33,342 nt of DNA from Halomonas sp. HL-48 (GTDB lineage Bacteria; Pseudomonadota; Gammaproteobacteria; Pseudomonadales; Halomonadaceae): contig NZ_LJZS01000027.1 in assembly GCF_001314875.1 (NCBI RefSeq), positions 1-33,342 of the forward strand, given 5' to 3'. Position numbers and translations under genes: made by a program. Shown here one piece after another: positions 1 to 8,038 of the stretch. The notes below the pieces were generated by a model that saw only the letters and a program-made list of their open reading frames with translations, ran no database searches and was not told the DNA's origin. Position 1 is the stretch's first letter. Every line of letters starts with the position of its first letter.

Positions 1-149
1 GCTGCACCATCAGTCACCGATCTCAGCGATGAAAGAATGGCAAATTAAGCGCCCTGAGTTATTTAATAAACGAGCAATTAATCACGCGGGACCCGACAAC
101 TAAGAAAAAAACAGGGAAGAAAGTGCTGAATGATGCGGGCATCCATCGA
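1..149. other. Intergenic edge region, no gene recognised
   Basis: I find no convincing coding frame or RNA here. On the minus strand, downstream of the last tRNA, there is a T-rich stretch (complement of the A-run near 104-111) that could help end the tRNA transcript. The only hairpin before it is weak (GATG/CATC), so I do not call a terminator. Confidence 0.4.
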
Positions 150-236
150 TGGTGCCCAGGAGAGGACTTGAACCTCCACGTCCATACGGACACTAGCACC
201 TGAAGCTAGCGCGTCTACCAATTCCGCCACCTGGGC
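150..236 (-). tRNA. tRNA-Leu(CAG), copy 1 (last in the transcript)
   Basis: Read on the minus strand, this is an 87-nt class II tRNA with an encoded CCA end. The acceptor stem is GCCCAGG/CCTGGGC. The anticodon stem CTAGC/GCTAG holds the loop TTCAGGT, giving anticodon CAG for leucine. The long variable arm is GTCC/GGAC and the T loop is GTTCAAGTC. It is nearly identical to the two upstream copies and is probably cut from one precursor. Confidence 0.96.
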
Positions 237-269
237 GCATCAAGTTGTCACTTGCGGGTTGTGTTCGAT

Positions 270-356
270 TGGTGCCCAGGAGAGGACTTGAACCTCCACG
301 ACCATACGGTCACTAGCACCTGAAGCTAGCGCGTCTACCAATTCCGCCACCTGGGC
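270..356 (-). tRNA. tRNA-Leu(CAG), copy 2 (middle)
   Basis: This is the same 87-nt tRNA-Leu(CAG) with encoded CCA. It differs from copy 1 in the variable arm, where GTCC/GGAC becomes GACC/GGTC. The two changes compensate each other and keep the stem. Just outside the tRNA, GTTGTGTTC at 258-266 and GAACACAAC at 357-365 form a perfect 9-bp inverted repeat. It would extend the acceptor stem in the precursor and may guide processing. Confidence 0.96.
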
Positions 357-413
357 GAACACAACTTGTCTACACCAATCAGCCTTGTGAAAAGGGGATA
401 ACACAAGTTTGAT

Positions 414-500
414 TGGTGCCCAGAAGAGGACTTGAACCTCCACGTCCATACGGACACTAGCACCTGAAGCTAGCGCGTCTACCAATTCCGCCATCTGGGC
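414..500 (-). tRNA. tRNA-Leu(CAG), copy 3 (promoter-proximal)
   Basis: This is the same 87-nt tRNA-Leu(CAG) with encoded CCA. It has the variable arm of copy 1 but a different last acceptor pair: the stem is GCCCAGA/TCTGGGC, so G-C has become A-T on both sides. It lies nearest the promoter at 512-539 and is transcribed first. Confidence 0.96.
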
Positions 501-511
501 AAGTGGCGCGT

Positions 512-539
512 ATGATACCCGTGTATTGCTTAAATGCAA
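512..539 (-). promoter_or_regulatory. Sigma-70 promoter of the tRNA-Leu array
   Basis: On the minus strand, TTGCAT (complement of 534-539), a 16-bp spacer and TATCAT (complement of 512-517) lie directly upstream of tRNA copy 3. The sequence after the -10 is GC-rich (ACGCGCC), like the discriminator of stringently controlled stable-RNA promoters. That control is inferred. Confidence 0.65.
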
Positions 540-591
540 GCGTTGAGCGTCGGTTTTTAACGCACTGATACGAGAATCATGGCCAAGGTGG

Positions 592-620
592 TTGGGTGAT
601 GGGCGCCACGGCGCTATACT
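592..620 (+). promoter_or_regulatory. Sigma-70 promoter of rnr
   Basis: TTGGGT (592-597), a 17-bp spacer and TATACT (615-620). The predicted transcription start is about 627, which is the A of an ATG. It is the best promoter match upstream of rnr. Confidence 0.6.
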
Positions 621-626
621 GCCGCC

Positions 627-749
627 ATGATTAAACAAAATACGACTTTTTTCAGCCTCGAGAACGCTGAATCCTCCCGCTCGCGACGTACCTCGTCCGC
701 GCTTTTTCTACGCCTCCCGCTAACGCAATCAAGGATGTTGGTCGCATGA
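627..749 (+). CDS. Possible 40-residue upstream ORF overlapping rnr
   Basis: An ATG at the predicted transcription start (627) opens a 40-codon frame. Its stop TGA (747-749) overlaps the rnr start in an ATGA junction. The peptide is rich in Ser and Arg and has no recognisable domain. If transcription starts at 627 the message is leaderless. The rnr start has only a distant AAGG (about 730-733), so coupling from this frame could matter. It may equally be a chance frame in a 5' leader. Confidence 0.3.
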   Translation: MIKQNTTFFSLENAESSRSRRTSSALFLRLPLTQSRMLVA

Positions 750-3130
750 AGTACTGGACATTGAGTGATGATCCGCACGCCGAGCGCGAGGCGCACAAAT
801 ATGATAACCCTGCGCCCAGCCGCGAGTATCTACTCGCTGCGCTGGAGCAGCATGGCAAGCCGATCACGCATGAAGAAATGAGCCGTCTGTTGGGCCTGGA
901 AGACGAAGACCACCACGAAGCCGTGCGTCGCCGCATGGCCGCCATGGAACGCGACGGCCAGGTGCTGCGCGACCGTCGGGGTGCCTACGCGCTGATCGAT
1001 AAGCTCGACCTCATCAAGGGCAAGGTGCTTGGCCACCGCGACGGCTTCGGTTTTCTGCTGCGTGACGACGGTAAAAAGCCCGACCTGGTGTTACCGCCAC
1101 GCCAGATGCGCCGCGTGTTCCATGGTGATCACGTCCTGGCACGCATCAGCGGCCGCGACCGCCGTGGCCGCGATGAGGCCACCATTGCCGACGTCATCTC
1201 GCGCAACACCCAGACTATCGTCGGTGTTTACCGCAGCAATACCCCTGAGTTTGGCATCCTGATACCGGAAAATCCGCGTGTTACTCAGGAAGTGATTATT
1301 CCACATAGTGCCTGCGGCGGTGCTAAAGACGGGCAGGTGATCTCGGCCAAGATCGTTAAGCAGCCCGAAACTCGCGTGCAGCCAGTAGGTGAAGTCATTG
1401 AAGTACTTGGCGAGCGTATGGATCCCGGCATGGAAATCGATATTGCCATTCGCAGTTATGAGATCCCCGCTGAGTTCCCGCCCGAAGTCCTGGACCAAAC
1501 GAGCGGTATATCGGCCGAGGTGCTGGAAGACGATAAGCAGCACCGGGTAGATCTGCGCGACACGCCGCTGGTCACCATTGATGACGAATCCGCCAAGGAT
1601 TTCGACGACGCCGTCTGTGCCTGGAAAACCAAGTCGGGTAGCTGGAAGTTGCTGGTGGCGATTGCGGATGTCTCGCACTACGTCCGCCCCGGCACCCCGC
1701 TTGACGACGAAGCACGCACTCGGGGTAACTCGGTGTACTTCCCGGGACAGGTCGTTCCCATGCTGCCGGAGCTGCTCTCCAACGGGCTCTGCTCGCTAAA
1801 CCCGCATGTCGATCGCCTGGTCATGGTCTGCGAGATGAATATCTCGAAGACCGGCACCATCAGCCGCTACCGTTTTTACGAAGCAGTAATGAACTCCCAC
1901 GCACGCCTTACCTACAACAAGGTGGCGGCGATGCTCGAGGAGGACAACGAAGAAGGCAAGGCGCTGCGCGAGGAACATGCTGGGCTGGTTCAGCCGCTGG
2001 AAAATCTCCACGAGCTTTACAAGCTGCTGCGTGAGGCGCGGGAAGAGCGCGGGGCGATTGATTTCGATACCACCGAAACGGCGATCATCTTCAACGATGA
2101 GCGCAAAATCGAAAAAATTGTCCCGCGCAGTCGTAACGATGCGCACAAGATCATCGAAGAGTGCATGCTGGCGGCCAACGTGGCGACCGCGCGTTTCCTG
2201 GATAAGCATGATCTGCCCGCGCTCTATCGTATCCACGAGCGGCCGACGCCTGAACGGCTCGATAAGCTACGTCTTTTCCTGAACGAGCTAGGCCTCTCGG
2301 TGGGCGGTGGCGATATGCCAACACCCCAGGACTACCAGGCGCTGCGCGAGACGATTACGGGCCGTTCAGACTTCGATATCATCCAGACGGTCATGCTGCG
2401 CTCGATGAATCAGGCGGTTTATTCGCCGCAAAACGAAGGCCACTTTGGCTTGGCCTATCAGGCCTATGCCCACTTTACGTCGCCGATTCGTCGCTATCCT
2501 GATTTGCTGGTGCACCGGGCCATTCGCTCGGTTATTCGCGGGCCGCGCCAAACCAATACCGTGCTGCGGGTCGAAGGTGCGCCGGTTGAACCGCCGAGCA
2601 AATGGTGTCCGTACACCTTCGAGCAGATGCTCGAGCTTGGCGAGCACTGTTCAATGACCGAACGCCGCGCGGATGAAGCCACGCGCGATGTAGAGAGCTG
2701 GCTCAAGTGCGAGTTCATGTCCGACAAGCTGGGCGAAACTTTCGATGGCACCATTGCTTCGGTCACACAGTTTGGCTTGTTCGTCCGCCTGGATGCGTTT
2801 TATGTCGAAGGGTTGGTGCACGTTACATCGCTGCCCTCGGACTATTACCACTACGAAGCTGAAAAGCATCGTCTGAAAGGCGAGCGCACCGGTACAACCT
2901 ACCGCTTAGGCGATGGGTTGAGCGTCCAGGTGGCGCGCGTGGACATGGACGATCGCAAAATCGATTTTGGCCTTGCCGACGAGAAGCCACGCCCACGTCG
3001 TCAGCCGCGCAAGAAACCATCGGCCGAGGGCAATAAGGCCAACAGTGGTGGTAAAGACAAGCCCGATACACGCCGAGGTCCTCGGCGCACGCGTCAAGGC
3101 CCGCGTAAGCCATCACCGAATAAGGGCTGA
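746..3130 (+). CDS. rnr: Ribonuclease R (3'-5' exoribonuclease)
   Basis: RNase R degrades structured RNA processively from the 3' end and acts in mRNA, rRNA and tmRNA-linked decay. The 794-residue protein has the family order: a winged-helix N-terminus (about 20-85), cold-shock domains (about 95-240), the RNB catalytic domain (about 270-600), an S1 domain (about 662-740) and a basic Lys/Arg-rich tail. The catalytic acidic cluster is visible at D279, D285, D287 and D288. The length is normal. The start is ATG at 746, overlapping the stop of a small upstream frame. rlmB follows after two bases, so the two are almost surely one operon, as in many gammaproteobacteria. Confidence 0.97.
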   Translation: MKYWTLSDDPHAEREAHKYDNPAPSREYLLAALEQHGKPITHEEMSRLLGLEDEDHHEAVRRRMAAMERDGQVLRDRRGAYALIDKLDLIKGKVLGHRDGFGFLLRDDGKKPDLVLPPRQMRRVFHGDHVLARISGRDRRGRDEATIADVISRNTQTIVGVYRSNTPEFGILIPENPRVTQEVIIPHSACGGAKDGQVISAKIVKQPETRVQPVGEVIEVLGERMDPGMEIDIAIRSYEIPAEFPPEVLDQTSGISAEVLEDDKQHRVDLRDTPLVTIDDESAKDFDDAVCAWKTKSGSWKLLVAIADVSHYVRPGTPLDDEARTRGNSVYFPGQVVPMLPELLSNGLCSLNPHVDRLVMVCEMNISKTGTISRYRFYEAVMNSHARLTYNKVAAMLEEDNEEGKALREEHAGLVQPLENLHELYKLLREAREERGAIDFDTTETAIIFNDERKIEKIVPRSRNDAHKIIEECMLAANVATARFLDKHDLPALYRIHERPTPERLDKLRLFLNELGLSVGGGDMPTPQDYQALRETITGRSDFDIIQTVMLRSMNQAVYSPQNEGHFGLAYQAYAHFTSPIRRYPDLLVHRAIRSVIRGPRQTNTVLRVEGAPVEPPSKWCPYTFEQMLELGEHCSMTERRADEATRDVESWLKCEFMSDKLGETFDGTIASVTQFGLFVRLDAFYVEGLVHVTSLPSDYYHYEAEKHRLKGERTGTTYRLGDGLSVQVARVDMDDRKIDFGLADEKPRPRRQPRKKPSAEGNKANSGGKDKPDTRRGPRRTRQGPRKPSPNKG

Positions 3131-3132
3131 AC

Positions 3133-3918
3133 ATGAAATCGGCTGGGTCTCGACAGCGTCCGCGCACGCCCGATGGGTTGGATCAAGTGTATGGCGTACA
3201 CGCTTTGCAAAGCCTGCTCGAAAGGGGAGAAACACCCAAAGAAATATGGGTGCAGCAAGGCGCAGGTAATCGGCTAAGCGAGCTGCTGACCCAGGCCGGT
3301 GGCCAGGGGGCGAAAATTCAAGAACACCCCCGGGCGCTTCTGGACCAGCTAACGCAAGGCGCGGCGCATCAAGGCGTGGTGGCATTTTGTCCGCCGCTGA
3401 CGCCTGAAAGCGAAGAGTCGCTGTGGCTCAAGCTGCGCGCCTGGCCGTCGAACACGCCACCGTTGCTGCTGGTGCTGGATGGCGTCACCGATGTGCACAA
3501 CTTCGGTGCTTGCCTGCGCAGCGCCGACGCCGCCGGGGCGCATGGGGTGATCGTTGCGAAAGACAAGGCCGCTCCCCTGAACGCGACCGTGCGCAAAGTG
3601 GCCTGCGGCGCTGCCGAAGTCGTGCCGGTGTATCAGGTCACCAACCTGGCCCGGGCGATGGCCAAGCTCAAGGATGTCGGCGTGTGGATTACCGGCACCG
3701 CCGGCGAGGCCGACGCCAGCGTGTACGACATCGATATGTCGGGCCCAACCGCGCTGGTCATGGGCGCGGAAGGCAAGGGTATGCGCCGCCTGACCCGCGA
3801 GGCCTGCGACAACCTTGCAAAACTGCCCATGGCCGGTCAGGTGTCGAGCCTCAACGTGTCCGTGGCGGCGGGTATCTGCTTATTTGAGGCGGTACGTCAG
3901 CGTCAGCTTGCAAGTTAA
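3133..3918 (+). CDS. rlmB: 23S rRNA (guanosine-2251-2'-O)-methyltransferase RlmB
   Basis: RlmB is a SpoU-family (SPOUT) enzyme that methylates the 2'-OH of G2251 in the 23S rRNA P loop, using S-adenosylmethionine. The 261-residue protein has an N-terminal RNA-binding domain (L30e-like, about 15-85). The three SpoU motifs follow: DGVTDVHNFGACLRSA near 116-131 (catalytic Asn and Arg), GAEGKGM near 210-216 and SLNVSVAAG near 239-247. The gene starts two bases after the rnr stop and has no strong ribosome binding site of its own, which suggests translational coupling. Confidence 0.96.
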   Translation: MKSAGSRQRPRTPDGLDQVYGVHALQSLLERGETPKEIWVQQGAGNRLSELLTQAGGQGAKIQEHPRALLDQLTQGAAHQGVVAFCPPLTPESEESLWLKLRAWPSNTPPLLLVLDGVTDVHNFGACLRSADAAGAHGVIVAKDKAAPLNATVRKVACGAAEVVPVYQVTNLARAMAKLKDVGVWITGTAGEADASVYDIDMSGPTALVMGAEGKGMRRLTREACDNLAKLPMAGQVSSLNVSVAAGICLFEAVRQRQLAS

Positions 3919-3940
3919 CCCCGCCGCCACTAAAATGCAC

Positions 3941-3967
3941 GCGCCCGTTTGCCTGGCAAGCGGGCGC
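3941..3967 (+). terminator. Strong hairpin after rlmB, possible terminator
   Basis: GCGCCCGTTTGCC and GGCAAGCGGGCGC form a nearly perfect inverted repeat (13 pairs, one of them G-T, around a single base). The stem is very stable, but only a poor T-tract follows (TCGTCCTTAT). It may end the rnr-rlmB transcript or simply protect its 3' end. Confidence 0.45.
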
Positions 3968-4134
3968 TCGTCCTTATGGACGGTTGCTACGTACGGCTTT
4001 ACAAGTCGTTGTTCTGCTTGATGCTAATGCCATTGAAGTGTTCAGTGCGCGACGGCATTCAGTTAACTCCTTGCTTCTATGTCGTGTTGCCAAGCGCCCG
4101 CGCATAAGAAGCTGTCAAACCGCAAGGAGATCCC

Positions 4135-4524
4135 ATGCGTCATTACGAAATCGTGTTTATGGTCCACCCGGATCAAAGCGAGCAAGTCCCCGCCATGGTC
4201 GAGCGCTACACCAGCCTCGTTACCGAAAGCGGCGGCACTGTGCATCGCCTGGAAGATTGGGGCCGTCGTCACCTGGCTTACCCGATCAACAAGATCCACA
4301 AAGCCCATTACGTGCTGATGAACGTTGAATGCACCGGTGAGACGCTCGATGAAATCGAGAACATCTTCCGCTTCAACGACGCCATCATCCGCAGCCTGGT
4401 CGTGCGCTGTAAAGAAGCCGTGACCGAAGCATCGCCGATGATGAAGCCGGCAGAAGAGAAGCGTCCGCGTCGCGAAGATAAGCCGCGCGCTGAAGCTGAA
4501 GAAACTGAATCCGAATCTGCCTGA
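4135..4524 (+). CDS. rpsF: 30S ribosomal protein S6
   Basis: S6 binds S18 and 16S rRNA in the platform of the small subunit. The 129-residue protein opens with the typical [14 protein letters not shown] strand. It has the conserved block [18 protein letters not shown] near 42-59. The C-terminus is a charged Glu/Lys-rich tail (about 100-129); in E. coli the S6 tail receives extra glutamates. The start is supported by AAGGAG about seven bases upstream. It is the first gene of an S6-S18-L9 operon. The 216-bp space before it holds the rlmB hairpin and probably the promoter; I could not identify an S6:S18 autoregulatory site by eye. Confidence 0.97.
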   Translation: MRHYEIVFMVHPDQSEQVPAMVERYTSLVTESGGTVHRLEDWGRRHLAYPINKIHKAHYVLMNVECTGETLDEIENIFRFNDAIIRSLVVRCKEAVTEASPMMKPAEEKRPRREDKPRAEAEETESESA

Positions 4525-4560
4525 TTGCATTCACTCCACGTAACCTAAGGAGCTTATTCC

Positions 4561-4788
4561 ATGGCACGTTTTTTCCGTCGCCGTAAGTTTTGCCGCTTCA
4601 CTGCCGAAGGCGTCAAGCAGATCGACTATAAAGATCTCGACACGCTGAAGGCTTACATCACCGAAACCGGTAAGATTGTTCCGAGCCGTATCACCGGCAC
4701 CAAAGCACGCTACCAGCGTCAGCTGGCAACGGCTATCAAGCGTTCGCGCTACCTGGCGCTGCTGCCCTATTCCGACAGCCACCAGTAA
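4561..4788 (+). CDS. rpsR: 30S ribosomal protein S18
   Basis: S18 pairs with S6 in the 30S platform. The 75-residue protein begins [13 protein letters not shown] and contains the family signature around [19 protein letters not shown] and the [19 protein letters not shown] helix. It is preceded by AAGGAG with normal spacing. The gene lies 36 bp after rpsF; no priB gene lies between them, unlike E. coli. Confidence 0.97.
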   Translation: MARFFRRRKFCRFTAEGVKQIDYKDLDTLKAYITETGKIVPSRITGTKARYQRQLATAIKRSRYLALLPYSDSHQ

Positions 4789-4800
4789 GCGTTTAACGTG

Positions 4801-5652
4801 ATGCTAGCACTGGCGCGATGGTTGATGCGTGGTACGCCCTACGCCGCAGGCGGGGCAGCGTTAGCCACCTTCGTGCCCTGGCTGTTCTGGCTGGGAGCGG
4901 CCATCAGCGCATTGGTAACGCTACGCCGAGGGTTTGCCCAGGCGCTGCCTGTCACGGTAGCCGCGGCGCTGCCCGCTGGCCTGTGGTGGGTGCAGGGCGA
5001 CGTGATTCCGTTAGCCAGCATCTTGCTGGTGACACTGATGGCCGTTGTGCTGCGCGAGCGAATGCGTTGGAGCGAAGCGCTGATTCTCGCCGCGATTGCC
5101 GCCGCCGTGATGGTGCAGCTGGGCATTTTCAGCCCGCCAGCCGGCACCGAGCAGATGCTCGAACAGCTACGCCAGGGGTCGCAGGAAGTCGACCGCATGC
5201 TCGACGACTTCGCCGCACAAGGCTACGACACTCAGCAGTTGGCTGGGCTCGTGGTTGGCGGGGTTACCGGGTTTGTGGTGCTGCTTGCCGCGATCGCCTG
5301 TCTGGCACTGGCGCGAAGCTGGCAGGCCGGGCTGTATAACCCGGGTGGCTTCCGCGAGGAGTTTCATGGGCTGCGTTTGACTCCCAAGGAACTAATCGTG
5401 CTGGTTGTCCTGAGTGTGATCAGCATGGTGTTAGGTATCTCCGCGTTGGCGATGCTGGCATGGATTCCGCTGCTGGTGGCTGGTATTGCATTAGTGCATG
5501 GTGTTGTTGGATTAAAGGGGATGAACGGGCTGTGGCTGGTAGCGTTCTATGTGCTGCTGATCACGACCTGGCCCACGATTCTCATTGTGCTGCTGTTGGG
5601 GCTGATAGATACATTCGCGAACTTTCGCGCACGCCTTGCCCGCAGCAATTGA
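4801..5652 (+). CDS. DUF2232-type integral membrane protein within the ribosomal operon
   Basis: The 283-residue protein is very hydrophobic, with about eight transmembrane segments. A short soluble loop (about 115-150) contains acidic and polar residues. Length, topology and position between rpsR and rplI match the uncharacterised DUF2232 proteins found at the same place in Pseudomonas and relatives. Its function is unknown. I chose ATG at 4801; the GTG directly before it (4798) is also possible. The ribosome binding site is weak and the gap to rpsR is only 12 bp, so translation is probably coupled. It must be co-transcribed with S6, S18 and L9. Confidence 0.85.
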   Translation: MLALARWLMRGTPYAAGGAALATFVPWLFWLGAAISALVTLRRGFAQALPVTVAAALPAGLWWVQGDVIPLASILLVTLMAVVLRERMRWSEALILAAIAAAVMVQLGIFSPPAGTEQMLEQLRQGSQEVDRMLDDFAAQGYDTQQLAGLVVGGVTGFVVLLAAIACLALARSWQAGLYNPGGFREEFHGLRLTPKELIVLVVLSVISMVLGISALAMLAWIPLLVAGIALVHGVVGLKGMNGLWLVAFYVLLITTWPTILIVLLLGLIDTFANFRARLARSN

Positions 5653-5667
5653 CTAGAGGTTTACGAG

Positions 5668-6114
5668 ATGGAAGTCATTCTGCTCGACAAGATTGGTAAG
5701 CTGGGCGGCTTAGGTGACAAGGTCACCGTCAAGCCGGGTTATGGCCGTAACTACCTGGTCCCTTATGGCCTGGCAGTACCGGCAACGAAAGACAACGTTG
5801 CGGCGTTTGAAGCCCAGCGTGCTGAGCTTGAAGCTCAAGCGGCCGAGCGCAAGGCAGAAGCCGAAGCGCGCGCTGAACAGCTCAACGACATTGAACTGTC
5901 GCTGGTCTCTAAAGCGGGCGATGAAGGCAAGCTGTTTGGCTCGATCGGTCCTCGCGACCTGGCAGACGCCATTTCCTCTTCGGGCATTGACGTGGCCAAG
6001 AGCGAAGTACGTATGCCGCTAGGCCCGATTCGCCAGACCGGCGAGTACGACATTGCGCTTCACCTGCACGCTGAAGTAGACGCAACGGTACGCGTGGTCG
6101 TCGTCGCAGAGTAA
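5668..6114 (+). CDS. rplI: 50S ribosomal protein L9
   Basis: L9 binds 23S rRNA near the L1 stalk and helps keep the reading frame. The 148-residue protein has the N-terminal signature [20 protein letters not shown] with the [14 protein letters not shown] block. A long connecting helix rich in Ala, Glu and Lys (about 45-75) follows, then the C-terminal domain (about 80-148). An AGAGG motif lies upstream of the ATG. A terminator follows at 6140-6170, so this is the end of the operon. Confidence 0.97.
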   Translation: MEVILLDKIGKLGGLGDKVTVKPGYGRNYLVPYGLAVPATKDNVAAFEAQRAELEAQAAERKAEAEARAEQLNDIELSLVSKAGDEGKLFGSIGPRDLADAISSSGIDVAKSEVRMPLGPIRQTGEYDIALHLHAEVDATVRVVVVAE

Positions 6115-6139
6115 TCGCTGCGCGTCTGTCAACGTCCTG

Positions 6140-6170
6140 AAGGGCGCGGGGATTCCTCGCGCCCTTTATT
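6140..6170 (+). terminator. Rho-independent terminator after rplI
   Basis: The stem GGGCGCG/CGCGCCC, flanked by AA on the left and TT on the right, encloses a short loop and is followed by TTTATTAT. It sits 26 bp after the L9 stop and separates the ribosomal operon from dnaB. Confidence 0.85.
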
Positions 6171-6265
6171 ATGCCTAGTCGGTTGACCAGGGCGACGCTT
6201 TGACTAGTGATGAGCGGCCTCTGCGGCTAAGATGACGCCTTTATGGAATACGAGAGGAGCTTGCT

Positions 6266-7654
6266 ATGCAGGACCAGCCACCCGCCGACCAGGAAACGGC
6301 GGCGCTAAAGCTGCCGCCGCACTCGCTGGAGGCAGAGCAGTCGGTCCTGGGCGGGCTAATGCTGGACAACCAGGCATGGGATCATATTTCTGATCGCCTG
6401 GTGGCCGATGATTTCTATCGCTACGAACACCGTTTGGTGTTCAACGTGATGATCCATATGGCGGAGTCGGGGCAGCCGCTTGACGTCGTCACCCTGTCCG
6501 AAGCGCTGGAAGACCGCGATCAACTGGACACGGTGGGTGGCCTGGCTTTCCTTGCCGAGCTTGCCAGAAACACGCCTTCGGCGAGCAATATTCGCGCCTA
6601 CGCGGATATCGTCCGCGAGCGGGCGACGCTGCGTAAGCTGATCCGCGCCGCCAATCAGATTGCCGAAGGCGCGTTTGCCCCCCAGGGGCGCCCCGCCGAT
6701 GAGTTGCTCAACGAAGCCGAGCGGCTGGTTTTCCAGATTGCTGAAGAGCGCCCCAAGACGGGCGGCCCCATTGGCATGAGCGATCTGCTGACCAAGGCCG
6801 TCGACCGCATCGATGAACTCTTCAACCTCAAGGGCGAAATGACCGGGCTGTCATCGGGCTTTCGCGACCTGGATAGCATGACTTCGGGGCTTCAGCCGTC
6901 CGACCTGGTGATCATCGCCGGACGGCCCTCGATGGGTAAAACCACCTTCGCCATGAACCTGGTCGAGCACGCGGTCATTTCCAGCGACAAGCCGGTGATG
7001 GTGTTTTCCATGGAGATGCCCGCCGAGTCGCTGATGCTAAGGATGCTGTCTTCGCTTGGGCGTATTGACCAGACCCGGGTGCGGACCGGCCAGCTGGAAG
7101 ACGAAGATTGGCCGCGCCTGACCTCGGCGGTGAACCTGCTGAAAGACAAGCAGCTGTTCATCGACGACACCGCGGCGCTGTCGCCGAACGAAATGCGCTC
7201 GCGTATTCGTCGTGTGGTGCGCGAGCACGGCAACATGGCATTGATCATGATCGACTATCTGCAGCTGATGCAGATCACTGGGTTCTCCGAAAACCGGACC
7301 GGTGAGATCTCCGAGATCTCGCGTTCGTTGAAGGGGCTGGCCAAGGAGTTCAACTGCCCGGTGGTGGCGCTTTCGCAGCTCAACCGCTCGCTCGAGCAGC
7401 GTCCCAACAAGCGCCCGGTGATGTCGGATCTGCGTGAATCGGGCGCCATCGAGCAGGACGCCGACGTCATCGCTTTCGTTTACCGCGATGAGGTCTACAA
7501 CCCCGACAACCCCGATAACCAGGGCATTGCCGAACTGATCATCGGCAAGCAGCGTAACGGGCCGATCGGTACCGTGCACATGGCCTTTATCGGCCGCTAC
7601 ACGCGCTTTGAAGATCTGGCGCCGGATAGCTACGGCGAAGCGTTCGGCGACTAG
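6266..7654 (+). CDS. dnaB: Replicative DNA helicase DnaB
   Basis: DnaB is the hexameric 5'-3' helicase that unwinds the chromosomal replication fork. The 462-residue protein has the N-terminal domain (LPPHSLEAEQSVLGGLM, about 16-120), a linker (about 150-180) and the RecA-like motor. Walker A is GRPSMGKTT from residue 219. The MIDYLQLM Walker B segment lies near 328-335, followed by the LSQLNRSLEQR sensor region. A GAGGAG motif precedes the ATG. There is no intein and the length is normal. It follows the L9 operon, as in many gammaproteobacteria, but behind a terminator, so its promoter must lie in 6171-6250. I saw a TTGAC there but no convincing -10. Confidence 0.97.
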   Translation: MQDQPPADQETAALKLPPHSLEAEQSVLGGLMLDNQAWDHISDRLVADDFYRYEHRLVFNVMIHMAESGQPLDVVTLSEALEDRDQLDTVGGLAFLAELARNTPSASNIRAYADIVRERATLRKLIRAANQIAEGAFAPQGRPADELLNEAERLVFQIAEERPKTGGPIGMSDLLTKAVDRIDELFNLKGEMTGLSSGFRDLDSMTSGLQPSDLVIIAGRPSMGKTTFAMNLVEHAVISSDKPVMVFSMEMPAESLMLRMLSSLGRIDQTRVRTGQLEDEDWPRLTSAVNLLKDKQLFIDDTAALSPNEMRSRIRRVVREHGNMALIMIDYLQLMQITGFSENRTGEISEISRSLKGLAKEFNCPVVALSQLNRSLEQRPNKRPVMSDLRESGAIEQDADVIAFVYRDEVYNPDNPDNQGIAELIIGKQRNGPIGTVHMAFIGRYTRFEDLAPDSYGEAFGD

Positions 7655-7660
7655 CCTCAC

Positions 7661-7688
7661 TTGAGCCTGTCGGTCAGGCTCGTATAAT
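7661..7688 (+). promoter_or_regulatory. Promoter with a dyad in its spacer
   Basis: TTGAGC (7661-7666), a 16-bp spacer and a perfect TATAAT (7683-7688) precede the small gene at 7724. A 7-bp inverted repeat, GAGCCTG/CAGGCTC (7663-7669 and 7675-7681), fills the space between the two boxes. It could be an operator or a hairpin that ends the dnaB transcript; there is no T-run after it. Confidence 0.6.
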
Positions 7689-7723
7689 GCCCAGCGCATC
7701 AGCACAGAGAACGGGAGCACAAC

Positions 7724-8017
7724 ATGGCAGGTGGTTTTCGGCGCGGCAATCGTCAGCGTCTACCCAAGTTAGAAGCGCGCGGCGAGCTGCAGTCGCTCGA
7801 GCGCGAAGGGCCGTTCAAAGAGTGGCTGGGCATGCCCGACCTCTACCGCTACTACATCGAGGTCGACGGCGAGAAGTATAGCTACCAGACGGAAGACTCA
7901 GAGCTGCCGGTCCGGGTCGGCGACAAGGTGGTCTTTCGCTACAAGCAGACCAAGGCGGGCAACTGGATCGACCGCAATTCGCTGGGCAAGGCCATCGACC
8001 CCTCCGAATACCAATAG
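7724..8017 (+). CDS. Small conserved-looking protein of unknown function
   Basis: The 97-residue protein starts with a basic segment (GGFRRGNRQRLPKLEARGE). A region rich in aromatic and alternating residues follows (YRYYIEVDGEKYSYQT, then PVRVGDKVVFRYKQTKAGNW), which looks like a small beta-barrel. I do not recognise a named family; an OB-like nucleic-acid-binding fold is only a guess. It has its own good promoter (7661-7688) and a GGGAG motif before the ATG. The next gene lies 126 bp downstream behind a folded leader and may be on the same transcript. Confidence 0.75.
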   Translation: MAGGFRRGNRQRLPKLEARGELQSLEREGPFKEWLGMPDLYRYYIEVDGEKYSYQTEDSELPVRVGDKVVFRYKQTKAGNWIDRNSLGKAIDPSEYQ

Positions 8018-8038
8018 CGCAGCGCGTGCCAAGGAACT

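Noticed and set aside
150..500. Three evenly spaced near-identical repeats resembling a CRISPR array
   Set aside because: Each repeat folds as a complete class II tRNA-Leu with anticodon CAG and CCA end.
3984..4328. Open frame of 114 residues upstream of and overlapping rpsF
   Set aside because: It overlaps S6 in another frame and has no domain or ribosome binding site.
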